Shown in pieces: positions 1 to 5,150 of a DNA stretch of 5,150 nt. Within the stretch, counting starts at the first letter, position 1. Each line of letters opens with the position of its first letter. Where the stretch lies: positions 1 through 5,150 of the forward strand of contig SKHC01000081.1 of NCBI GenBank assembly GCA_007117145.1, written 5' to 3'. The translations under genes were made by a program, and so were the position numbers. The stretch is from Candidatus Woesearchaeota archaeon. GTDB lineage: Archaea; Nanobdellota; Nanobdellia; Woesearchaeales; 21-14-0-10-32-9. The notes under the pieces are model-generated. The model did no database searches. It had not been told where the DNA came from and saw nothing but the letters and a program-made list of their open reading frames with translations.

Positions 1-1803
1 CATAGCCCTGATGATAGTGAGCTTACGCAAAGATTTATTAGAAATTTAAACAGTTCAGAAAACAATTTGTTTCACTATGAACGTGCTGAAGATTGTAAGA
101 GAGGAATTCAAGAAGGGGCAATTCTTGCTTGTGTTAGTTTCCCTGAAGGATTTAGCTTAGGTGATACAAGACAAGAGCTTGACTTTTTCGTGGATGAGTC
201 TAGACTAAATCTTGTTTATAGGCTTATTAGTAGTTTGTCTGCTAGCGTTGATACTGAACAAACTGAGATAAGCCAAGAAATAACTACTGAGCTTTTAACA
301 CTTATTGATAGAAGCGGAGAGGAATTTTCCAAGAGCGTTTCAGATATTATAAGTCTTAGAGCAAGAGTTTCTTCTGTTAGTGGAGGAGTTAGTAGTGCGT
401 CTAGCGATGTATCTGGTCTTGATCTTAGCGTAAGTGTTGGAAATTATGCAAGGCTTGAAGGAGATATTGAAGATTTAGAATCTGAATATTCCGGTTTAAG
501 CATTAGGGCAAAAGATGCCATTGAAAAAGGCGAGGACCTGTTAAATGTGTCATCTGATAGCTCAGAAAAATCTAGTTTTGAAAGCAGTCTTAACTCTTTG
601 AAAGGAGATGTAAGTAGAGCCAACGGAACATTAGAAGACTTTGAAACATTTGCAGAAAGACTTGATAATTTTATTTCAGATTATGCCGAGCTTAGAAGCC
701 AAATACAACAAGCAGGTACAATCAAAGAAGATGTTCAAAGAAGCTTGAGTGAAGTTGGAAGTCAAATAGATAGTTTGAGCAATGATCTTGCAAGTCTTAG
801 AACAAGACAAGAATTATTGTTAGAAGATATTAATAGTTTGCAGTATAGAAGCGCAGAAACTATTGCTCAGCCTTTCACAACAAATGTTCAAACAGTTACC
901 GCAAGTCTTGGAAGATTAACTTATAGTTTTCCTTATCTTTTGATGCTTGTTATAATGTTTATTGGTATAATGCTTAGCAGTACACTTGTTTTCATGGAAA
1001 AAGATAGTAGAGCATTTTTTAGAAACTTTACAACTCCGACAAGGCAAATATTTTTTACCAGCATGAATTATTTCACAAGTCTTATAATCATATTAACTCA
1101 AGTGTTTGTTATAATGTTTGTTGCTTACTTCTTGCTTGACATCCCAATGCTTGAAAATTGGGACGTCACTTTACTTGTAATATTTCTTGCGAGCACCATG
1201 TTTATTTTGCTTGGAATGGTTATTGGTAACTTGTTTAACACAAACGAAGCGATTACTATGAGTAACATTTTCCTTGGAAGCATTTTCATGTTTTTGAGTA
1301 ACTTAATTTTACCTCTTGAAACTTTAAATGAAACTATTCAAAAAATTGCAAGTTACAATCCTTTTGTTATAAGTGCTGAAACTATGAGGGGAGCTTTACT
1401 GTTTGAGTTTGACATTGTAACACTTCTTCCAAATATAATCCTTATGACTAGTATAAGCATTCTTCTTTTCTTATTCATCTTAATGTTCCAAAACGTTACC
1501 GGTTCGTACTACTTGCACAAGTTAAAGCAAAGAAATCAAAAGATTGTTTTGCCTGAAGATAATTATTTAAGACTTGAAGACAAAAAAATTGTGATTAAAA
1601 ACTTGAAAGATTTACACGATGCAATAGAAAAGTTAAGCGAAGAAGATTACAAGAATTATACTAAGCCTTCAAACATTTTCAGTGATTGGATTGAAAAGAG
1701 TTTAAAACAAAGATACTTATCTTACAGGATTAGAAAGAAAGGAAAAGACAAAGCTTTGAAGATTTTAAAAAAGCATTTGAAAAAGAAAAAAAATAGACCT
1801 TAA
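1..1803 (+). CDS. ABC-2 type transporter permease, 5'-truncated, with extracellular coiled coil and C-terminal soluble domain
   Basis: Membrane subunit of an ABC exporter (ABC-2 / YhgE-Pip-like layout); the substrate is unknown. The frame is open from base 1, so the true start and the expected first membrane helix lie off the left edge; the TTG at 67 is only an internal codon. Counting codons from base 1, residues about 30-80 resemble the ABC-2 ectodomain start (acceptance motif like 'VSFPEGFS', then 'FVDESRLNLV'). A Ser-rich stretch follows, then a long predicted coiled coil at about 150-305. Five hydrophobic helices lie near 310-332, 360-380, 389-412, 421-439 and 471-497. The typical late motif 'ILPLETLN' followed by 'YNPFVISAETMRG' sits between the last two helices. 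The tail after the last helix (about 100 residues) is soluble and ends in a lysine run. The partner ATPase should lie upstream. The family call is firm; the transported molecule cannot be told. Confidence 0.85.
   Translation, partial: HSPDDSELTQRFIRNLNSSENNLFHYERAEDCKRGIQEGAILACVSFPEGFSLGDTRQELDFFVDESRLNLVYRLISSLSASVDTEQTEISQEITTELLTLIDRSGEEFSKSVSDIISLRARVSSVSGGVSSASSDVSGLDLSVSVGNYARLEGDIEDLESEYSGLSIRAKDAIEKGEDLLNVSSDSSEKSSFESSLNSLKGDVSRANGTLEDFETFAERLDNFISDYAELRSQIQQAGTIKEDVQRSLSEVGSQIDSLSNDLASLRTRQELLLEDINSLQYRSAETIAQPFTTNVQTVTASLGRLTYSFPYLLMLVIMFIGIMLSSTLVFMEKDSRAFFRNFTTPTRQIFFTSMNYFTSLIIILTQVFVIMFVAYFLLDIPMLENWDVTLLVIFLASTMFILLGMVIGNLFNTNEAITMSNIFLGSIFMFLSNLILPLETLNETIQKIASYNPFVISAETMRGALLFEFDIVTLLPNIILMTSISILLFLFILMFQNVTGSYYLHKLKQRNQKIVLPEDNYLRLEDKKIVIKNLKDLHDAIEKLSEEDYKNYTKPSNIFSDWIEKSLKQRYLSYRIRKKGKDKALKILKKHLKKKKNRP
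448..921 (+). other. Extracellular coiled-coil insertion in the permease
   Basis: About 158 residues rich in Glu, Asp, Leu, Ser, Lys and Arg with heptad-like spacing of Leu/Ile (for example 'LEGDIEDLESEYSGL' and 'QIDSLSNDLASLRTRQELL') and almost no aromatic or Cys residues. The segment lies just before the first visible membrane helix, so by ABC-2 topology it should be outside the membrane. Similar long ectodomain coils occur in YhgE/Pip-type permeases. It may form a stalk across the cell surface. The coil boundaries are estimated by eye. Confidence 0.6.
1540..1800 (+). other. DUF5752-like cytoplasmic domain at the C-terminus of the permease
   Basis: After the last membrane helix the permease continues with a segment that reads 'LRLEDKKIVIKNLKDLHDA', then 'LSEEDYKNYTKPSNIFSDWI', then a basic helical end. 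The order (short strand, 'i-knLkdLhdai', 'dY.ny', 'N.FsdWI', a helix ending in 'Lsyri') matches from memory the small domain of unknown function catalogued as DUF5752. That domain occurs in many archaeal and DPANN proteins with a core like 'H.....NDFa.Wi.dv'. The usual His and the first Asp of that core are replaced here by Tyr and Ile, so the match is partial. It lies on the cytoplasmic side by topology and could be a regulatory or protein-contact module. The assignment is inferred from pattern memory, not from a profile search. Confidence 0.5.
1767..1793 (-). terminator. T-rich tract downstream of RPA, inside the permease 3' end
   Basis: Just after the RPA stop, the minus strand runs through T8 (1793-1786), C, T5 and, after a short gap, T6 (1772-1767). 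Archaeal transcription commonly ends at such non-template T tracts without a hairpin. The same bases encode the lysine-rich end of the permease on the plus strand. Function is inferred. Confidence 0.45.
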
Positions 1804-2864
1804 ATGTCATCTAGGTCTTCAAGATTTAAAACTTCTTCTTCTAAATCATCTAAGTCTTCTGCTGGTGCTGGTTTCTTTTTTTCTTCTGCGGGTTTTTCTT
1901 CTTCAGCAGTTTTGGTTTCTGGCTCTGATAATTCTTTTTTCTCTTCTTGTTTTAATTCTTCTTCTGGATCAACATCAAGTGTTACTTTGTTTACAACGAA
2001 TTCGAGTCTTCCAAGCACTTTGTTTTGGTTAACTCTTCCTGTGAGTTTAACCATTTTTCCAAGTAAATCACTTTTGACTTCTTCGAATTTGTCAGGGTTT
2101 TCTTTGTAAACGTTTAGTTTTTCTTCACTTACACCTAACAGTTGTAGTATGGATTCTTTCCAAAAAACTGTTCTTATATTATCTGAGCCATCATCTACGA
2201 ATAAGTTTAGTACCGCGTTTCCTTTTTCTTCTTCGTTTCTTGGCTCAAAGAATCTTGGGTCAAATACTTGTACGATTGTGACAAATATTTCTATGTTTGA
2301 ATCGTTTTCCTTTAATTCCGATATCTTCTTTTTTGTTAATTCTTGACTTTGACTTGGTTGAGTTTTTATTTCAACGCCTTGCGGATTTTTTTCGAGTTTA
2401 CTTCCTTCCCCTGCGTGTGACTCACTTCTACCATTGTTGTCTCTTACGTTTAGTTTTGACAATTTTACTATGTCTTGCTCTTCTATGCTTGAGAGCCAGT
2501 CCGCTTTATCATTCCATAAAGTGACCATTGTTATTCCTGTGTCATCTCCTATTAAGAATTTTCCTACCTTTCCTTCTCCATGCTCTGTTTTGAAAGGTCT
2601 GACATCGTATTTTCTGATTACTCTTCCAGCGATTTCAACGTCTTTCATACCTGGAAGTAGTGAGCCTATTTTTACGAGGCCTTCGCCCGTTTTCATAACG
2701 TTTACTCCAAGCTCGTTTGCGATTATGTGAGCTGCGCCTTCTTTGCTTATAAGTCCAGATAATTCTTCTAGTTTACTGTTTATCTTCTCGTCTAGTTCTT
2801 CTTGGCTTATTTGTTTTTCTTCTACTATTCTTTGTTTAATTTGATCGATGGTTACATTTATCAT
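1800..2864 (-). CDS. Archaeal replication protein A (single-stranded DNA-binding protein, two OB folds)
   Basis: Binds and protects single-stranded DNA during replication, repair and recombination in the cytoplasm. The 354-residue product starts with a helical segment (about 5-55) whose 'LISKEGAAHIIANELGV' is typical of archaeal RPA-type proteins. OB fold 1 spans about 66-166, with 'LLPGMKDVEIAGRVI', 'FLIGDDTGITMVTLWND' and the family-typical 'LNVRDNNGRSESHAGEGSKL' strands. OB fold 2 spans about 178-297 ('IFVTIVQVFDPRFFE', 'LFVDDGSDNIRTVFW'). The last 55 residues form a Glu/Lys/Pro-rich, strongly acidic tail ending in 'LNLEDLDDI', like the acidic tips through which bacterial SSBs recruit partners. 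No zinc-finger cysteines are present. The ATG at 2864 is chosen because it begins the conserved N-terminal helix and sits just after a G-rich leader and a TATA-like box. The stop shares TTAA with the convergent permease gene. The identification is confident; paralogue class (RPA1/RPA41-like) is not resolved. Confidence 0.88.
   Translation of the reverse strand: MINVTIDQIKQRIVEEKQISQEELDEKINSKLEELSGLISKEGAAHIIANELGVNVMKTGEGLVKIGSLLPGMKDVEIAGRVIRKYDVRPFKTEHGEGKVGKFLIGDDTGITMVTLWNDKADWLSSIEEQDIVKLSKLNVRDNNGRSESHAGEGSKLEKNPQGVEIKTQPSQSQELTKKKISELKENDSNIEIFVTIVQVFDPRFFEPRNEEEKGNAVLNLFVDDGSDNIRTVFWKESILQLLGVSEEKLNVYKENPDKFEEVKSDLLGKMVKLTGRVNQNKVLGRLEFVVNKVTLDVDPEEELKQEEKKELSEPETKTAEEEKPAEEKKKPAPAEDLDDLEEEVLNLEDLDDI
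1872..1940 (+). terminator. T-rich tracts downstream of the permease, inside the RPA acidic-tail codons
   Basis: About 70 bases past the permease stop, the plus strand carries TTTC followed by T7 (1876-1882), T5 (1893-1897) and T6 (1935-1940) in pyrimidine-rich sequence. These are the complements of AAA/GAA codons for the Lys/Glu-rich RPA tail. They could end the permease transcript, since there is no intergenic space. Function is inferred. Confidence 0.35.
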
Positions 2865-2870
2865 GTTTAG

Positions 2871-2876
2871 CCCCCG
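2871..2876 (-). promoter_or_regulatory. G-rich leader / weak ribosome binding site of the RPA gene
   Basis: The minus strand reads CGGGGG, six bases before the ATG at 2864. The run stands out in AT-rich surroundings and sits at Shine-Dalgarno distance. It is not the canonical GGAGG, so pairing with 16S rRNA would be imperfect. It may instead mark the start of a very short leader. Confidence 0.35.
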
Positions 2877-2898
2877 ATTAATAAAGTATTTGAAGTTG

Positions 2899-2907
2899 TT
2901 TATAAAA
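2899..2907 (-). promoter_or_regulatory. TATA-like box for the RPA gene
   Basis: The minus strand reads TTTTATAAA here, close to the archaeal TATA consensus (TTTAWATA-like). Its centre is about 26 bases upstream of position 2877, which would place the transcript start just before the G run and give a leader of roughly 12 bases. It lies in the only intergenic gap of the minus-strand block (2865-2908) and touches the stop region of the upstream gene. This would give RPA its own promoter inside the apparent operon. AT-rich DNA makes chance matches common. Confidence 0.5.
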
Positions 2908-2908
2908 T

Positions 2909-4516
2909 TTACTCTACTGATTCCAAATAAATTACGAAATCTAAATCAGTTAAATCATCACAAACCATGTAGTGCACCTGTGGAGCCGTGCATATTTCTA
3001 TAATTGTTTCCTCTTCATTATCTGGATCTAAAAGCCATTCTGGATTTAAAAGAGTCTCGGCATAATCAAGTCCTGGTATTTGTATTATTTCTTTAAGGTT
3101 GAAGTTTTGGTTTACTATCATGTTAATTCCAAGTCCTGCAAGTCCCGTGGGGCTTAAAAAACCTGTGACTTGATCTAAGAACGGAATCTGAGAAAAAAAG
3201 TTTGTATCAAATATTCCATCAAGGAAATTTGATGGTTGAAGTATATCCTCAAATTGCTCTATTAGTTTGTCTACGTCTTCTTCTAATTCTTGTTTTGATA
3301 CTAGTTTATCTGTTTGGTTTGAGAAAATGTATATTTCATCATTGAATACGTGCTGGAATTCTTCACTGTCTTTCATTTCTAATCTAAAGAAAGTGTCCCT
3401 TTGCCTATCATTTAATATAAACTGTGTTTCTGTTTGTGTTATGTTTGTTTCTTCTTCTACTTCTATTTTACAGTAACACTCCTTTCTTGTCTTTGTGCAG
3501 TCTGCGATTTCAAACATCGTTTTAAGTTGTTTGTTTTCTTCAAATGTTTGGCATATACTGTAGTTGTGTTGTTTTAACACATCATCTAATTCATCAACAC
3601 TTGTGATTTTACTTGCTGTTTCTACTAGGCTTCTTGCTCTTTCAAATATTTGCTTTGGCTCATCGTATCTTATTGTGTGACTATAAATCGTTTTGTATTC
3701 TCCAAGTGTCGGGGGTATTCCTAATTCTTCTCCTTCAATTACACTCATAGCCGAGTCTAAGAAATATATTAGTGGGCGCTGTCCACTAACACCATCTGCT
3801 AGTGCTTGGTCTCTTGCTTCTCTTCCAACTCCCGCGTATATGTCTATTTTTGACTGACCTTGAAATGCTGAACCTGTGTCTTCTGCTTTGTATATTCCAT
3901 TCCACGGATGTCCTCTGCCAAAGTATATGTACATTAGTGTTCCATCAGGTATATATCCTGGTGTTCCAGGTCTTGGGTTTACTGCCACAGTCCATTTTGG
4001 AGTTGGATTTGTTCCCGTTCTTGTTATTCCTCTAGTAAACTCAGAATCTAATGTTGTGCTGTCTGCTTGGGTTGTTGATAGATATTCATTATCGTGATAA
4101 TATACTCTTGGATTGCAAGAATCTCCTGAGCAATACTCGCATACACCGCTTCCTTGACATTTTACTTCTTCATAAAATCCTCTGTGACTTGTTGGTATGC
4201 AACACCATCCCGCTCTTCTATCAAGGCAGGTTTGTACGTTTTGGTTTTCTGAGTAGAACTCTCTGATTTGTGATATGGTTGTAAAGCATTCTCCTTTTTC
4301 TGGACTACACCAACTAGTTGTATCAGTGCAATCTGGAGTGAAGTATATTGTTGTTTCAACGTTTGTATAGGTTGGAGTTAATGTGTCTAGGTTTCTTTCT
4401 ATTTGTGTTTGTGCTTGTCTTAACTGAAATTCGTCTAGACTATAAACTAAAGGAAATACTAATACAAGTAATAAAACAATTCCAAAGAAAAGTAGTGTTT
4501 TGCTTGTTTTATTCAT
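2909..4516 (-). CDS. Secreted cysteine-rich protein with MltA-like 3D (lytic transglycosylase) domain
   Basis: A 535-residue putative secreted murein-cleaving protein. The start at 4516 is preferred over an in-frame ATG at 4558. It forms an ATGA overlap with the amidase stop, has a strong GGAGG nine bases upstream, and puts a signal peptide at the N-terminus (Lys3/Lys6, hydrophobic 8-24, likely cut after 'VYS' at 26). Residues 63-134 hold ten cysteines, which suggests disulfides outside the cell. Residues about 138-253 match the 3D/double-psi barrel domain: 'WTVAVNP', 'IPDGTLMYIYFG', 'YKAEDTGSAFQGQSKIDIYAGVG'-like order, then 'REARDQAL', as in MltA. Asp213 (in 'AEDTG') and Asp225 (in 'KIDIY') are kept; the usual first Asp is Asn180. 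Residues 254-535 match nothing I recognise. They contain a Cys cluster (322-349), N-glycosylation-type sequons (318, 358, 400), a helical acidic stretch near 408-426 and no membrane anchor at the end. The domain call is good; activity is inferred. Confidence 0.75.
   Translation of the reverse strand: MNKTSKTLLFFGIVLLLVLVFPLVYSLDEFQLRQAQTQIERNLDTLTPTYTNVETTIYFTPDCTDTTSWCSPEKGECFTTISQIREFYSENQNVQTCLDRRAGWCCIPTSHRGFYEEVKCQGSGVCEYCSGDSCNPRVYYHDNEYLSTTQADSTTLDSEFTRGITRTGTNPTPKWTVAVNPRPGTPGYIPDGTLMYIYFGRGHPWNGIYKAEDTGSAFQGQSKIDIYAGVGREARDQALADGVSGQRPLIYFLDSAMSVIEGEELGIPPTLGEYKTIYSHTIRYDEPKQIFERARSLVETASKITSVDELDDVLKQHNYSICQTFEENKQLKTMFEIADCTKTRKECYCKIEVEEETNITQTETQFILNDRQRDTFFRLEMKDSEEFQHVFNDEIYIFSNQTDKLVSKQELEEDVDKLIEQFEDILQPSNFLDGIFDTNFFSQIPFLDQVTGFLSPTGLAGLGINMIVNQNFNLKEIIQIPGLDYAETLLNPEWLLDPDNEEETIIEICTAPQVHYMVCDDLTDLDFVIYLESVE
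3758..4105 (-). other. 3D domain (MltA-type double-psi beta barrel)
   Basis: Residues about 138-253 of the MltA-like protein. The family is named for three conserved aspartates. The second (Asp213, codon 3878-3880, corresponding by motif to the catalytic Asp of MltA) and the third (Asp225) are present. The first is Asn180 (AAC, codon 3977-3979). The run after the third Asp, 'IYAGVGREA', resembles MltA ('G.G.eA') more than the short stationary-phase-survival proteins of Firmicutes. In MltA-type enzymes this fold cleaves the MurNAc-GlcNAc bond to give anhydro-MurNAc ends. Confidence 0.75.
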
Positions 4517-5150
4517 GTTAGCATTCCTCCTCTTGCCTCTCTTATTACTTGATTCCAAGGGAATTGAGGTCCTGGGTCTACTTTACTTGCAGGATCTGTC
4601 TCATCATGTCCTAAAATGCTATCTCTATCTAATGCTATGCCTTGGTTTCTTTGAGTTATCTCAGTTATCAGTCTTGTAACACTTTGTATTTGATCTTCTG
4701 TGTATGCTTCCCAGCATTGTCCTTGTATGTTTTGATCTAGGTAGCATGACGATATTTCGCATCCGGTGTGGTTGTACCCGCAGTTTATTAATGAGATTCC
4801 TATGCTTCTTTCATTGTATGGCTCGCAACCCTCTCTTGCTGGAACTCCGCATCCTGCGTGGTATGCTGTTCTGTCTTCTTCTACGAATTGGTATATTGCT
4901 CCGTCTTTGTCAATAACGTAGTGATAACTAAGTCCTGCTTGTCTTAAAACGTTGTATGTTGTGTCTACGTCTTTGGTTACTGTGTAATGTATTACTATAG
5001 AGTCAGGAAGTCCTTGCCTTGTTCTGCTTTGGAGTCCTGTTCTTTTGTAGTAGCCTTCTGGAGTTTGCTGGTATATTTCGTTTGTTGTGGCTCCTGGTCT
5101 GTGAATAACTCCATAGTAAGCTGATGTATCTCCGTATAAAGGAACCACTA
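4513..5150 (-). CDS. Zinc N-acetylmuramoyl-L-alanine amidase (Amidase_2 family), 5'-truncated
   Basis: Hydrolyses the amide bond between MurNAc and L-Ala of peptidoglycan stem peptides, by family. The frame is still open at the right edge, so the N-terminus (probably a signal peptide) is missing; the GTG at 5148 is not a supported start. Counting from that codon, the domain covers about 48-205 with 'SIVIHYTVT', 'SYHYVIDKDGAIYQFV', 'TAYHAG', 'NERSIGISLIN' and 'ILGHDETDP' followed by 'KVDPGPQFPW'. Predicted zinc ligands are His54, His181 and Asp191, with Lys189 as the conserved catalytic-site lysine, so the core looks intact. The Glu common in AmpD-type 'IGIEL' is Ser119 here, as in PGRP-type relatives. 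Six cysteines (100, 108, 123, 130, 135, 145), four of them in an insertion around 123-145, and an NHT sequon suggest an exported, disulfide-stabilised protein. It overlaps the MltA-like gene by ATGA, indicating coupled translation. Confidence 0.88.
   Translation of the reverse strand, partial: VVPLYGDTSAYYGVIHRPGATTNEIYQQTPEGYYKRTGLQSRTRQGLPDSIVIHYTVTKDVDTTYNVLRQAGLSYHYVIDKDGAIYQFVEEDRTAYHAGCGVPAREGCEPYNERSIGISLINCGYNHTGCEISSCYLDQNIQGQCWEAYTEDQIQSVTRLITEITQRNQGIALDRDSILGHDETDPASKVDPGPQFPWNQVIREARGGMLT
4524..4533 (-). promoter_or_regulatory. Shine-Dalgarno site of the MltA-like gene, inside the amidase gene
   Basis: The minus strand reads AGAGGAGGAA, with GGAGG at 4526-4530 and nine bases between it and the ATG at 4516. 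It is coded within the last amidase codons (Arg-Gly-Gly-Met-Leu-Thr). It decides the start of the downstream gene: the alternative ATG at 4558 has no such site and would push the signal peptide inward. Confidence 0.75.

Noticed and set aside
67..69. TTG as the start of the permease gene
   Set aside because: The same frame is open back to base 1 with protein-like sequence, and an ABC-2 permease needs an N-terminal membrane helix that is not yet present, so the gene is cut by the window edge.
448..921. Coiled coil as part of an SMC or chromosome-structure protein
   Set aside because: It is continuous with five membrane helices and ABC-2 motifs, and no ATPase motifs are present.
1804..2109. Plus-strand Ser/Phe-rich open frame opposite the RPA tail
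   Set aside because: Its composition is the mirror of Glu/Lys codons in the RPA acidic tail (TCT/TTC/TTT); it has no ribosome site and no recognisable domain.
2878..2885. TTTATTAA on the minus strand as the TATA box of RPA
   Set aside because: It is so close to the ATG that transcription would begin inside the coding region; the box at 2899-2907 has better spacing.
2865..2908. Contig chimera joining a bacterial hydrolase operon to an archaeal RPA gene
   Set aside because: By eye there is no break in base composition or codon style across the gap, and both sides share direction and AT-richness; kept as a caveat since this was not measured.
3802..4266. Overlapping plus-strand frames rich in Leu/Ile/Cys opposite the MltA-like gene
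   Set aside because: They lie antisense to a clearly conserved 3D domain and Cys module, overlap one another, and look like shadows, not membrane proteins.
4517..4558. Earlier in-frame ATG at 4558 for the MltA-like gene
   Set aside because: It would add 14 basic residues before the signal peptide, has no ribosome site, and lies well inside the amidase gene. The ATG at 4516 has a GGAGG and an ATGA overlap.
5146..5148. GTG as the start of the amidase
   Set aside because: It is two bases from the window edge, the preceding partial codon is not a stop, and an exported amidase should have a signal peptide further upstream.

Overview
The window most likely comes from a small-genome archaeon, probably of the DPANN type (Woesearchaeota or Pacearchaeota-like). 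The evidence is an archaeal single-stranded-DNA-binding protein (RPA, two OB folds), AT-rich sequence with AGA-dominated arginine codons, very tight gene packing, an archaeal TATA-like box, and a permease tail resembling a domain common in those lineages. The lineage is inferred; the archaeal assignment rests mainly on the RPA gene.

Layout. Bases 1-1803 (+) hold the 3' part of an ABC-2 type export permease. It has a long extracellular coiled coil, five visible membrane helices and a soluble, basic cytoplasmic tail. It meets the RPA gene (1800-2864, -) tail to tail, and both stop codons lie in one shared TTAA. A 44-base gap upstream of RPA carries a TATA-like box and a G-rich leader. Next on the minus strand is a secreted, cysteine-rich protein with an MltA-like 3D (lytic transglycosylase) domain (2909-4516). 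It overlaps by an ATGA the end of a zinc N-acetylmuramoyl-L-alanine amidase gene that runs off the right edge (4513-5150).

How the genes fit together. The amidase and the MltA-like protein appear to form one translationally coupled operon. By family, an amidase strips peptides from peptidoglycan and an MltA-type enzyme cuts its glycan strands. The pair could therefore dismantle a murein sacculus, which archaea do not make. The likely target is a bacterial neighbour or host (predation, competition or nutrient scavenging). A less likely alternative is remodelling of an unknown envelope polymer. RPA is a housekeeping replication/repair gene that may have its own promoter although it lies downstream in the same direction. 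The permease is transcribed separately, and its ATPase partner is expected beyond the left edge.

No RNA genes, CRISPR arrays, insertion sequences or significant repeats were seen. No gene-free stretch exceeds 50 bases.
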